64,000 bases of DNA from Bisporella sp. PMI_857 (taxonomy: Eukaryota; Ascomycota; Leotiomycetes; Helotiales; Helotiaceae): positions 248,001 to 312,000 of the forward strand of contig JAJSPD010000042.1 of NCBI GenBank assembly GCA_021307315.1, read 5' to 3'. The notes below the pieces were generated by a model that saw nothing but the letters and a program-made list of their open reading frames with translations, did no database searches and had not been told where the DNA came from. The position numbers and the translations under genes are program-made. Within the stretch, counting starts at the first letter, position 1, and each line of letters begins with the position of its first letter. This document shows positions 12,706 through 24,560 of the stretch, one piece after another.

Positions 12706-15700
12706 AGCAGCAGTAATAAAGTCCAAAATCCAGGTATTTATTCAATTGAAGAATTGCTGGTTTGAATAATCCTCCGAGTGGAAACTCAGGAGAGGGAGAG
12801 GAAGCTCTTTCATATACTCGGGCACTAGCCAAGTGTATCCTATCATCGAGATGTATAGCGATCAGCAAACAACCCAAACATACCGTCCCGTTTCTGCCTT
12901 CCGTTTTTTTTTTTGGTTTCCCCAAGCACGCTCTCCTGAACCATGCAGCCTAAGAACGCCATAGTGTGCAGCCCAAGCCATCGTAGATGATAACAGGCTA
13001 AGTGCCATCGGAGATATAACTATTTTTTACTTTGGTACCTCAAACAACCGGCATAACCAAGAGAAGCTAAGCTTTTTCGCTTAATTGTGATGTGACCAAA
13101 ATGCAGAATACAAGACCGGTACTTAACTGTGCGCCTTGCTTGCATATGGCTAAACTCGATTCATCATTCTATACCATCACATGTTCCAGACTTCAGGTTG
13201 TTCAACAAAATGTTGATTCTACATTTCTTGTGTGTGGCCAGAAGCAAGATGGATTTCATAGTGGCCAAAGAGGAATTCTCTGATTACTGGAGCGATTTTC
13301 AATGGTCCGAGTCATGCGGGCGCTGTCGGTCACGTCCGCCTTTGGGTAGAACCCCTCTGCTTATGGCGATAGCCCACTTCCGTACGCTTCCGCGTACCTT
13401 GGCGACACTTGATAAAAAACCGAACATGCAAGATGCGCGCATGCCTATTATTCAACTATCGTCGTACAAAAGATCTTGAGGCTCTGACATATGATAAATT
13501 AGGTGTATTCCTACTTGAATCTCGAATTTCGAGCTGCTTGTGCTAGTAGTTTCGCTGTAAGATCGGTTACAATCAAACGCCGCCTCTGAACTCGCTGTTG
13601 TGCTCGTAGGCGGTCTGTGCGAGGCTCTGCAGTTAGAGGGTATAATATATCTAGATTAATGTTCTGGACCTACAGTAATCAGATTCGGGCTTTTCCGTTT
13701 ACAAAGTAACAAACCGATCTTTTTACCAGACCGTGCGTGCTGTAGAAGGAAACTCCCCCCCGCAATCATGCATTTTCGGAGCAAGACATGATTCGGTAGA
13801 CCAGATTTCTGTGTAGTCTAAACTTGCTTTACGTGCGGAGAAATAGGGCTAGTGCTGCAAGGCCGGTCTGACGATCTGTTTCTGTTCGAAAGGATGCCCC
13901 TGAGAAGGCATTGGTGGCACTGAAGCCACCATGACCCTTTGAGCACGGATCTTCAGGGACAGGAGAACTCCCCCTCTGTGACCATGTGTTCGGCAATTTT
14001 CTTCATCCTTTTTCCTCTAGTCGGTCCGCGTCCACTTGCTAGCACAATCACAATCCGTTGCGATGGACTTCGCCCCTGTTCATCGAAACACCATCATCAG
14101 ATGAGCATACATGAGAGGTCGAGGCTTTTGAAACGAACATGCCGAAACAACCAACTTGGGAGGTCTGTGCTCGCAGGGACTCTACTTGACATCTCAAGCG
14201 GCCCAATGTCGTTTGTTTAGGCCTGGAGGAACGCAATACTGCGCTGTTTTGACAGACGCGGAAATCAATTGCCGATATCTAGGCAGTAGATATACGCTAA
14301 GAATATTTGCGTAATTCTTGCCAGCTATAGCAATGAAAATAAGGACAAAGAGGGAAATAATACAAAGCCTACAACAACTAGCATCCAAAACGCCGTCATT
14401 TGGAAAGAAGAAATTAGGTATTTAACGCATAACAAATGAGAGAGTATCATTAATTTTGAGATTTAGGGAGGCTCCTAAAATGCCTAGTGCGCAAAGCGGA
14501 CACTCTTATATGTTTACCATATAGGACTTGGCAGCTTAACTATAAACGTACCGTCTATTGAAACTTCGTGAGAGAGGCTTCTTCGTTCTTTCCTTATCCG
14601 CCTTTACCATATTGTCGGATTACCATATGGATATAGTTTCGTGAAGGTCCTTCCTTTCTCGGGCGAGATGGCACATTAGACTTTGATGCGTGGCGGGACC
14701 TGTCATGTTGACAATGCAATCGCCACGCTCGGATCCATATTACCTCCGTTGACTGTTAACGGTCGGGATCTAAGCGTTGGCGTACCCGCTGGATTGTCCT
14801 GTTTGGTCTTGTGCATGGTCAGGTTAAAATAAAGTTTTAAGAACACCAGAAGAATACCCCAATCTCCGAGGAAGCTGCGTCAATTCGTCGTGGCCATGAG
14901 TTTGCCACCGAGTCCAGGTGGGGAATCAACGCCGACTGAGGGGCGCCATACTGGGGGTTGACCTGGATGCTGAACTGAATGGCGACGAACTGTCATGACA
15001 TGTGCATTACCTTACGAAGGTACTGTGACCAAAGTTTAATCAGCTAACCATTTGTTCATTGTTGAATCAGACTTGCTTAATATTGATTATATTAACAGCT
15101 AGCCCTTATTTGATTTTACTAATTATATTAATTATAGATAATCGAAGTACCAAGAAAATAATAAAATATCTATAAAAAAAGTCTACTTTTACGAGAATTG
15201 CGTGTATAAAATCATGTGGCTAAACATTTGTGACAAATTTTTTTTATCGCCGGGCTTTCGGTTTTGAGCCGAATGCTTACTGCTTATCACAGTTGCGTGG
15301 CTAATCAACTCAATCTTGATCAATCTGGACTTCCTAATCATGAATATAATTAGCGAGAAGATTTGATTTGATTTGGTTATAGCAGTAGGTTTACTAAGTA
15401 ATTAATCAAAGCTTTTACCACACTGCATGTGGCCCCCCTGACGAGTCTAAACTGATGACATATTGAAACTGGGTCCTCAAATGAAAACACGGATACCCTA
15501 CCAGTATAGAAGTGCTGCCGAACTTTCCAGCGGGTTTGAAATCCACTGCGCATTATGCGCCTCATGCTTCTCTCCATGAAAGGAAAGGCAAGGCTCCCTC
15601 GTATTTATTGAATTTCAAGAAGAAAGGGGTATCCGTTATGATAAAAGAGTGAGCATTCCCTGAAGGATGTTGTACCATTCCCTGCTTGCCGCACGGTTAA

Positions 15701-15745
15701 GTTGAAGAGCGCCGACAAAAAAGCCCTCTCGTCCATTCCTTCAAA
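12706..15745. other. Long gene-poor region
   Basis: About 3 kb with no coding structure I can support. The 13129-13479 open frame (116 codons) has a non-coding look and no homology I recognise. From about 15040 to 15200 the sequence becomes strongly AT-rich, with repeated TTAATTATA-like words. The last 100 bp should hold the promoter of the GMC oxidoreductase gene. Confidence 0.55.
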
Positions 15746-17803
15746 ATGCTCGTCCTCAAATCCTTGACCTTCTTTACAATTGCCGCTTCGCTTGTTGCGT
15801 GCTCTCCCACATCATCCTTGTAAGAATTCCCGTTGATCACTGCATTTCTTTCTTGGTGCAGTTCTGATAATGTGCCCAGCGCAAAGCGGGATGAAGTTGT
15901 GACACAACTCGATGACTATGATTATATTGTAGTTGGCTCAGGAGCAGGAGGTGGGCCACTTGCAGCACGGCTTGCCATCAATGGACAGAAAGTGCTTGTA
16001 CTCGAGGCAGGTGATGATCAAGGAACGGCTCTTCAGCAGTCGATTCCTGCCTTCTTCCCGGCTGCAAGTGAATATGCGCCGATGTCGTGGGACTTCTTCG
16101 TCAGACATTACCCCGATGACGCTCGTGAAGCACTGAATTCCAAGGCCACTTATTCCACTCCCGATGGCCAGACCTACATCGGCCTTAACCCACCGGAAGG
16201 CTCGACGCTGAAAGGCATTTGGTATCCAAGAACAGGAACTCTCGGAGGTTGTGGTGCTCACAATGCCATGGTTACTGTTTATCCCCATGAGAAAGACTGG
16301 TCATTGATCCAGTCCCTCACCGGTGACAACTCTTGGGCCCCAGCAAAGATGCGACGATATTTCCAACGTCTCGAGCATAACAATTACATCAATGCCACGG
16401 ATAAAAAAGCAGCTGGCCATGGATTTAATGGTTGGCTAGGAACGGATGAGATGCCGTATGACTTGATACTTGATGACCCACAGATCCGGGACATTCTCCG
16501 AGCAACAAGCTCCGTGCTTAACGGCTCACCGGCCGAAAACATTACCGATGCCGCTGATCTAGACGCTCTTTTCCCTCTGGACTTGAATAGCTATTATCCC
16601 AATCGCGATTCAACCAAAAGCATTTACGAGGTTCCAATTGCGGTGTCCAATGGAGTTCGAAGTAGCCCAAGGGACTTCCTCCTTGCGACAGCAAATGCCC
16701 TCAATGCCGACGGGTCCAAGAAGTATAAGCTCGATATTAGGCTAAACTCGTTTGTTACCAAGATCCGATTCAGTGATGATGCCACTCCCAGAGCACTGGG
16801 AGTTGACTTCCTCGATGGTCAGTACCTCTACAAGGCTTCGCCTCTGTCAGGCAGCAATGTTGGAACTCCAGGTAGTGTAAACGCGACCAAAGAGGTTATC
16901 ATCTCTGCAGGCACTTTCAACACCCCTCAACTTCTCAAGCTTAGTGGAATTGGACCAGCGGATGAGTTGAACAGTTTTAACATCAGTGTTGTATCGGACC
17001 TACCAGGGGTAGGTGCTAACCTGCAAGATCATTATGAAATCAGTAATACCGTCACATATGATACGGATTTCACCCTGCTTAAGGACTGCACATTCCTTAC
17101 CACGGCCAATGACGCATGCTACATTGAATATGCTGGCAATACAGGAGATGCGCAAGGACCCTATGCTACCAACCTCATTCCAGCTGCCATCCTTTTGAAA
17201 TCCTCCGTTGCAGGATCTGAACGGGATACTTTCATTTTTGGAGGCCCCATTAACTTCTATGGCTACTTCCAAGGATACACAAATGTTGCCATTGCAGACA
17301 CCAAACATTGGACTTGGCTCACACTGAAGTCGCATGAACTAAACCTCGCCGGGACGGTGAAACTCACTTCAGCCAATCCTTTGGATACGCCATCCATCAA
17401 CTTCAACTATTTCGACGCTGGTACTACAGCCGGTGGCGCAGATGAACTGGATCTCCAACCTATGATCGATGGGATTAATTGGAGTCGTCGAGTCTATGAC
17501 AATGTCTCTTCCGAATATACTGTCACGGAAGTTCTCCCCGGAGCAGATGTGACAACAGACGAGCAGATTGGCAACTTTGTGAAGAACAATGCCTGGGGAC
17601 ATCATGCCAGCTCTACCGCTCGCATCGGCCCCAGTTCGGATCCCAATGCTGTGGTTGATTCTTCTTTCCGCGTACATGGTGTAGCAGGGCTGCGGGTGGT
17701 TGATGCCTCTGTCTTTCCTCAAGTTCCAGGATTCTTTCCGGTTACTTCTGTGTATATGATCAGCGAGAAAGCAGCAGATGTTATTCTTGCAGATTACGCG
17801 TAA
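15746..17803 (+). CDS. Secreted GMC-family FAD oxidoreductase
   Basis: Two exons (15746-15819, 15862-17803) with a 42-nt intron give about 671 aa. Exon 1 supplies a signal peptide (MLVLKSLTFFTIAASLVACS) that is missed if the gene is started at the next ATG, 15833. The mature protein opens with a Rossmann FAD motif, VVGSGAGGGPLAARLA, followed by LVLEAG. It also has the GMC signatures GTLGGCGAHNAMV and ISAGTFNTPQLLKLSGIGP. The C-terminal signature contains WGHHASSTARIG, whose His is the expected catalytic base. The second catalytic position (His or Asn in glucose and aryl-alcohol oxidases) appears to be Phe in VPGFFPVTSVYM. Likely roles are oxidation of alcohols, sugars or a secondary metabolite outside the cell; the substrate cannot be read from sequence. 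Length suits the family (550-680 aa). Confidence 0.92.
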
Positions 17804-18312
17804 GGTACCTGCAAATATGTAATATATGAACTAAACAATATAAATATTCTGTCCGTTCACGTCTATTTTAGTCCTCTCGAGTCAGTGTCTAGACATTGAC
17901 ATTATGCCTAGTTGCTTCTACGAGAATTCTTGTATGTGGCGTCTAACTATCGTGAAATGTTCTTACATCAGATCGTGATCGTTAGCAAAAGTCGTCAAAT
18001 GTTCACCCAAAATCTAATTGACCAATATATCGAACACGTCGGAGAAGTTAGCGGGGCCACAAAAGCAAACTCGTATTCATGGATGGAAGGTATTGTCCTG
18101 GCGAAAGGCGCACATAGTGGATGAGATCACAAGATGCTGCGTAACAGCAACATTTCCGTGAACAATGTACATTTGATTATGTCCGAAGGCGCTTGTCAAA
18201 GACCAATCAATGATGGCGATCTTCGCCAAGCCAACTCTGTGGACGACACAAGAGCATCAGTACAAAGTCAATCCACGATTTCGCTTGATATGACGATGAA
18301 GGAAAAGATCAG
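17804..18312. other. Intergenic, no gene supported
   Basis: Spacer between the GMC and HET genes, same orientation. Two short open frames (17912-18124, 18134-18334) have no recognisable features. The second overlaps the HET start in another frame. Confidence 0.5.
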
Positions 18313-20172
18313 ATGTATCGTTATCGAAAATTGAAGAATCCGGAGACGGATCTCAGGCTGGTCCAGATCCTCCCAGGAACGGATGGAGATCCGCTGAATT
18401 GTCTGATTTGTACGCGCTCGGCAAGGCGTATTAAACGTTACTATGCACTGTCATATGCTTGGGGCGACGCAACACAGCGAGTTCCTATTTTGCTTAATGG
18501 GAGGAAGATTTATATCACCATAAATCTGTTCACGGCGCTCGTCAATCTTCGCACGCCCAAGAAGGCGAAGATATGTTTATGGATTGACGCGCTGTGCATT
18601 GATCAAGAAAATATACATGAACGGGATCAACAAGTTCTTCGGATGAGATCCATATATGCAATGGCGTATCGAGTCATTGTCTGGCTTGGCGACTACAATG
18701 AGCCAGGTGACATAGATGTTTCTGCATCGTTCGAGCGCTGGGGTCTGTCTGCGCAGCAAACTCAAGACGATCGCACGACGTTGAAAGTGTTAGAAACAAT
18801 TGAAACATTCTCTGAATTCAATTTCTTTAAGAACTATAATCAATTATCACAGGGTTGGTTCAACACCTACGAACAAGAAGTTTTGCAAGATCTAATTCCT
18901 TTGGCCAAACTGTTTCATAGACCATGGTTCAAGCGCCTGTGGATCATACAGGAACTCTATTCGGCTCGCGAGGTAGTACTTGTATACGGGAAGTCACAAT
19001 ATGAGTGGCCGAGTTTCAGTGAAGCAGCACAGTTCATTCTGAATCCCGGCAAAATTCTTAATTTCTTGCCGGAGACTTTTCGAAGAGCATTTCCACTCAT
19101 GGGTGCCCACCATATGACACAAGTAGCCATCGGTAACGCCACGGAACTTGACCGGGACAATATTCTTACAGCATTGCGACTTACCCAGGATGCAAAGTGT
19201 TCTGATCCACGGGACAGGTTGTACGCGTTACTTGGAATTGTGACCGATGTCAAAGATGTCAGCATCGATTACGGGTGCGATGTGGAGAGTGTCTACAGAA
19301 ATTGGGCCAAAAGGAGAATCCTAAGAACTGGATCCCTAGATATCTTGAGCGCATGTACAGATTCAGGTAAAGAGGGCACATTTCCCTCATGGGTCCCAGA
19401 CCTCCGGCGGTCCTTTGCCCAGGATAAAGTACTCTGGATACAAAGCCATCTCTCAGAAAAATGCCACGCGGACCCTCAATGGCTTATTCCAAAATGGTCC
19501 AAAAACAGCTTCAATAAGTCCTCCAAAGATTGCTATTTCTTCAGCGGCCAAGATCTTCATCTTGAGACTGAAGGTCATGTCTTGGCTTCTATCAGAGCCT
19601 TGAGTACCATTGCCAATGTAACAACAACGCTGAAGGATATCATAGAGATGCCAGTAAAGTTGAAGCAAATCTTGATAGACTGGGAAGACTGGATAATAAG
19701 CCAAGATATGGAACGTGCAATATCACACGTCAGACATCTCACCAATGCCCTAGCGAGGGATTGTAGCGAAAACAATATTCCGACTTACAAAGGACCAAGC
19801 CTGCGGCTGTTTGACCAGTATAGGATCTGGAGAGGAATTGACGAACACAAGCCGCAAGAAGGGCGGAATGGAGGAGACTTCAGTCGTCTAGAAACTCATC
19901 TTTTTCAGATGGTGCACGGGTGTCAATTAATGGCAACGGCCAATCGTGAGTACTTTTCTCAGCCGAGCGCACTGGGGGTTGTTGCAGGAAATTGCAACGC
20001 CCAGATAGGCGACGAGGTTTGGTATCTACGAGGAGGATTAACGCCATTTATTGTCCGACTAAACCCTGATATGCACACCTACAGGCTGGTCGGACCGTGC
20101 TTTTTGGACATGTCATATGGTAGGTATCAACCAAGAGAACAGCCTCAGATACAGAAGATTGTTCTTGCTTGA
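18313..20172 (+). CDS. Heterokaryon incompatibility (HET) domain protein
   Basis: Intronless, 619 aa. The HET domain (PF06985) is unmistakable: YYALSYAWGD at 43-52, the LWIDALCIDQ block at 89-98, MRSIYAMAYRVIVWLGD ending at 127, and the later FKRLWIIQELYSA and DPRDRLYALLGI blocks. The N-terminal lead-in YRKLKNPETDLRLVQILPG is also typical. A TGA lies eight codons upstream in frame, so the ATG used is the first possible one. The C-terminal third has a conserved fungal pattern ending GDEVWYLRGGLTPFIVRL, common in HET-only proteins. HET proteins trigger cell death on non-self fusion in some species; most genome copies are untested. No NACHT, ankyrin or WD repeats follow the domain. Confidence 0.95.
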   Translation: MYRYRKLKNPETDLRLVQILPGTDGDPLNCLICTRSARRIKRYYALSYAWGDATQRVPILLNGRKIYITINLFTALVNLRTPKKAKICLWIDALCIDQENIHERDQQVLRMRSIYAMAYRVIVWLGDYNEPGDIDVSASFERWGLSAQQTQDDRTTLKVLETIETFSEFNFFKNYNQLSQGWFNTYEQEVLQDLIPLAKLFHRPWFKRLWIIQELYSAREVVLVYGKSQYEWPSFSEAAQFILNPGKILNFLPETFRRAFPLMGAHHMTQVAIGNATELDRDNILTALRLTQDAKCSDPRDRLYALLGIVTDVKDVSIDYGCDVESVYRNWAKRRILRTGSLDILSACTDSGKEGTFPSWVPDLRRSFAQDKVLWIQSHLSEKCHADPQWLIPKWSKNSFNKSSKDCYFFSGQDLHLETEGHVLASIRALSTIANVTTTLKDIIEMPVKLKQILIDWEDWIISQDMERAISHVRHLTNALARDCSENNIPTYKGPSLRLFDQYRIWRGIDEHKPQEGRNGGDFSRLETHLFQMVHGCQLMATANREYFSQPSALGVVAGNCNAQIGDEVWYLRGGLTPFIVRLNPDMHTYRLVGPCFLDMSYGRYQPREQPQIQKIVLA

Positions 20173-21219
20173 GATAGTCAAATGCACGCGATGGTACATG
20201 AATTGATCCCATGGATCTGGAGATATCTCAGTTGTTTCATACTCGGGAACAGCCTCGATTGACGCCAATTATCCATTTTGCGGAGCTCCGACAAGTGTTA
20301 GCAAACTAAATACCTGCGAATGACAGTAGGCAATTAATGGCATTGCCTCATAGCGCTAAGGGCATAATATGAAGATGGCATTTGGTGAGCTGTGGACGTT
20401 GCATCTACGGATTCGGGTATAGGTAGTGACTGAGAAAGTAGCACTCGAGGCGATTGATTACCTCATTAGGTTATCATGGCAAGTAAAAAAGTTCGAGCAA
20501 GTGTTAGCTGCGTGTTATAGACAAGCTGGAGTTGTAAAGAAGTAGCGGAATCTGAAAGGATGCGTTCAATGGTGCTGACTTGAAAGGTTATGGACTTTAT
20601 ATATGATTGATGATGTCATAGATAACAAGCGCAACGTCTGCAATAGCAAACTACCAAGGTACTTCTGCAATGCCCTCGTCACATTCCAACCACAAAGTAG
20701 GATGAGAGAAGGGTCCGACTATCGACCAAGAAACAATTCCTCTTCTCCTTCCTGTATCGATGCTAGCACCAGGTGAGCCAATTATGACTTAGATCCACCG
20801 AGGCATGACTAAGCAAAAAGGCTTCGGGTTCGCTCAGGCTAGCGTGGACAGCTCCCGCGTCCCAAGCTGCGTCCGTCGCCCAACATTCTCTCCCACATCT
20901 GCACTTCTATTCAACCATTATGCAATACAAGGTTTTAGCCGCGTGTCAATTAAGAAGCAGGGCCTCCTCCCTAACGCAACAAATGGGCTCCCTTTCCTTT
21001 ACATACTTAGAAACTGGCCCCGCACCAAAGGCTGTGGTAGAAGCCCTGTTTCATACGTTCTTGGGGGTGTAGTGCCCCGCTATCAAGTTGCTCTCCCGTT
21101 TCTATCCTAGTTCTTCCACCTCCTAAACTAACATTCCCCTCTCGTCTGCCATCTTTTTCGGTTCTTTACTCTCTATTCTAGGGTTTCGAGAGCTTTACTG
21201 CTTGTCGTTTCTCACGATT
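20173..21219. other. Intergenic, no gene supported
   Basis: About 1 kb between HET and the acyltransferase gene. The 20805-21110 open frame (101 codons) has no recognisable features. The stretch just before 21220 is C/T-rich (for example around 21110-21180), as is usual for fungal 5' UTRs. Confidence 0.5.
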
Positions 21220-22935
21220 ATGTCTTCTTTGATCGATACAGCGACCGTTACATCTGTCAAAAGCTCGACTCCGGACGCAGATGCGCTCATCAAGCGATTG
21301 GGCCATTCACATGTGAAAGGGAACCGAACCTCAGGATTGCAACCCCTCGAACCCATCAGGATTAAGAAAAAGTATAGACATGTTGCTGCTGTACACTCCA
21401 AAAACTTGACATCATGTTTGAGCCACGATTCGGACATTGCCCCGAGTTTCTTGGGTTTCAGGAACTTGATGGTTATTGTTCTCAGTACGTATGCCAAGGA
21501 TATACTTAATTGAGTCTAGAATCTTTCAAGTTCAGTTGGACTGACACCCACCAGTTGTTGGAAACCTGCGATTGATGATCGAAAACTTCAAAAAGGTCAG
21601 TTCTAGTGTTCTATCGACAAGGTCATTAACTAATCTATACAGTATGGAGTGCTCATCTGTATATCATGTCACGACTATTCGTCGCAAGATCTCCAGCTCG
21701 GCGCAGCTCTCTACTTCATCATACCATGCCATCTCCTACTTGCATACCTAGTGGAATTAGCAGCAGCACAGCAGGCACGAGCGTCGATGCGCGGAAGCAA
21801 GAAGAGGGACGGGACTGCTACGCCAGGAGGAAGTTATGTGCCAACAGATGCTGAGCTCAGGAAATTTCAATCGACGTGGACGATAATTGCATGGATCCAT
21901 GGCCTGAATGCAACACTTTGCCTGCTAATCACCTCAGTCATCGTCTACTTCTTCATTCACCATCCTTTAATTGGCACGCTGAGTGAAGTACACGCCATAA
22001 TCGTCTGGCTGAAAACCGCTTCATATGCCTTCACTAATCGCGACCTAAGACACGCATACCTCCATCCTTCGAAACGTCTCGAAGATGCTGTCCCGGATAT
22101 CTATAATCAATGTCCATATCCACACAACGTGACCCTGAGCAACTTGACGTACTTTTGGTGGGCGCCAACTTTAGTCTACCAACCCGTCTACCCACGAACT
22201 CCTAAAATCCGCTGGGAATTCGTTCTAAAACGAGTCGCAGAGGTCTTTGGTCTCAGCGTATTCATATGGATCGCTAGCGCACAATACGCAGTGCCAGTGC
22301 TCATGAATTCCCTAGAAACCATGGCGTCTCTTGACATCCCCATGATTCTCGAGCGCCTCATGAAGCTCTCCACGATTTCGTTGGTGATCTGGCTTGCAGG
22401 TTTCTTTGCGCTATTTCAGAGTTTCCTGAATGCCTTGGCGGAGGTAATGCGATTCGGAGACCGAGAGTTCTATACGGATTGGTGGAATAGTCCTAGTTTG
22501 GGAGTGTACTGGCGGACGTGGAATAAGCCAGTGTATCAGTTCATGAAGCGACATGTCTTTTCGCCTTTGATCGGGAGAGGATGGAGTACTGGCGCCGCAA
22601 GCGTCGCTGTGTTTCTCTTTTCTGCTGTGCTGCACGAAATACTTGTGGGCATTCCTACGCACAACATTATTGGTATACTTCCACCATCTATAATTGGAAG
22701 TTTCTAGTACTGACATAAAATAGGTGTTGCGTTTATTGGTATGCTGGCGCAGCTACCTCTCATAGCCATCACAGCACCTCTAGAGAAAATGGACGGCATC
22801 AATGGGCGAATTATAGGGAACTGTATATTCTGGGTATCTTTCACTTTAATTGGCCAGCCTCTCGCTGCATTGCTGTATTTCTTTGCTTGGCAGGCAAAAT
22901 ACGGAAGTGTGAGTAAACACGGCGTTAAAACATAG
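21220..22935 (+). CDS. Diacylglycerol O-acyltransferase type 1 (MBOAT family)
   Basis: Four exons (21220-21484, 21555-21595, 21643-22672, 22724-22935) give about 515 aa. The ATG at 21220 is used because the in-frame codon further upstream is TTG. Multiple TM helices cover most of the length. Two DGAT1/ACAT signatures are present: FYTDWWNS, the FYxDWWN motif, and the putative active-site histidine in SAVLHEILVGIPTH. The 22672/22724 splice joins HNIIG to VAFIGMLAQLP, restoring the expected helix. DGAT1 makes triacylglycerol from diacylglycerol and acyl-CoA in the ER membrane. FYxDWWN with the YPRTPKIRW region favours DGAT1 over sterol acyltransferase, but ARE-type specificity is not excluded. 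Confidence 0.9.
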
Positions 22936-23235
22936 ACTTCGAACTTGGAAAGGAATAGCAATATATCTAGGGTAATACTATAATACCAGCATAGTTACAT
23001 CTAAAATATTGCGTAGCGTATTTTGTGATTCTGTATTACAGGAGTGGGATGACAGGAGGCAAAGTTGCAAGATGTTTTCCATCTTTCAGTCCAATTGTAA
23101 GAGCACGGGTGTAGGCGGGCTATCAGTACATGCTTGCTCTTGCCTATGGCGGTTGGAACCACTCTCATCACATAGCTTACATAGCAATGATCACACAGAC
23201 ACTTTATGTTTTGTTACTTTTATGGTTATCTTCCC

Positions 23236-24227
23236 TCATTCCGTTATCCTCGCATTCTCCGCACTCAGCTCTGCCCTCATACCCCCCTTATCCCTTTTCT
23301 TCGTATCCTCAGCTAGCTTCTCATCCATAATTTTACTCAGCTTCAACACATGCTGTAACGCCACATTCGCACATTGCAGTAGCATTACCGCATCTGTAGG
23401 CGCACCCCCCAGCTTTGCGATCTGGCATACCTCGCCATGCTTATTCATCCCTATCGTACAACTTCCATCTCTCGTATGCTCTTCTAACTGCGTTGCATCC
23501 ACCAGCACCATCTCTTCCTCCCCCGGTGCCGGAGTATAAAAACTAAACGTAACACACAACGGATAATGCAACAGGCTCAACGGTACTCCTTCCCTCTCCC
23601 TCAAGGTATAAACCGTGACCTCCTCCCCACTCACACTGATATCGTTCCTCCTAAAATGCCTTAACGCACTCACCACCCCGAAGCACGCCGCATCAACGAG
23701 GTTTCCATCCGCGCTCAGGATGTGCACGTCTGCGCGGACAGAGAAGCATGATTTGCCCGCGAGGAGACAGAGCGATTCGGTGTCCAGCGCGCCCGAGCGA
23801 CGTATGGTTTTCTCGAGGAGCCGCGAGAGGAGGATTTCTGTTTCTGAGGGAGGGCCGGAGACGGAAAACGAGGGGAGTGTCATGGGCGAGAGGGCGGTGG
23901 TAATGGTGAAGAGGCCGTCGAATGGGCGGTCGGGGTAAGGCGTTGTTACTTCGGCGGAAATTTTGGTTAGGACTCTGGTCAGGCATTAGTATACAATAGA
24001 TTGAGGTATCTGTACGAGTATGGAGGCAATCAAATTGCCAGAAAGTAAGGATGTCAGATGTACCTCGTCTTCCCCAGCCTGACATCTGATACGCCATATT
24101 CGTCCCCAAATTCTAATTGGACTTGTCGAAAGTCTTCAAAATTCCGCCCATCGATTCTTATCTTCTCCTTTAGGGCTTGCTGGAAGAATTGCCTCTCATT
24201 GAGAGACGGTCCAACTTCTCGAGGCAT
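23236..24227 (-). CDS. RRP45: Exosome complex subunit Rrp45 (RNase PH-like)
   Basis: Two exons (24227-24064, 23974-23236) give 300 aa, close to yeast Rrp45 (305 aa). The N-terminus carries the RNase PH-fold opening: NERQFFQQALKEKIRIDGR, then VQLEFGDEYGVSDVRLGKTR, split by the intron inside the last Arg codon. Exon 2 continues VLTKISAEVTTPYPDRP and later RSGALDTESLCLLAGKS, both typical of Rrp45/PM-Scl75. Rrp45 is one of the six catalytically inert ring subunits of the RNA exosome, which degrades and trims RNA in nucleus and cytosol. It ends convergent with the DGAT1 gene (300 bp apart) and is divergent from Cwc15 (333 bp between start codons). Confidence 0.93.
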
Positions 24228-24560
24228 TTTAAGTACTTTAAGAGATGTTTGGATGTCGCGGGGCTGCGATTAAACATGAAAATATTGGGCAGAATTCAAG
24301 GGCGGTGAGCGGGAAGAGACTAGCGCTATCTTGTCGCGCCGGTATCATTGCGCAGCTCTCGATATTTTGTGGCAGAATCAAGAACGCGATTTATAACTCG
24401 ACAACTATTCACCATCGATTCTAGCTCATATAAGCCGGCGGTCACTTTTTAATAGTCTCTCGTGCTCGTGCTAAGTCTCTGCGGACAAAGTTGCTGGATA
24501 ATTCAACGGTGGTAAACGACCAAAGGAAACCTCTGTTGATCACTTTAAATTGTTACAGCT
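24228..24560. promoter_or_regulatory. Bidirectional promoter region, Rrp45/Cwc15
   Basis: A 333-bp spacer separates two divergent, broadly expressed RNA-processing genes, so a shared promoter is likely. I see no strong TATA box at a fixed distance on either side. Confidence 0.5.

Noticed and set aside
13129..13479. 116-codon plus frame in the 3-kb gene-poor region
   Set aside because: Composition looks random and the neighbouring sequence offers no supporting exons.
23009..23539. 176-codon plus-strand frame
   Set aside because: Antisense to Rrp45 exon 2; no recognisable domain.
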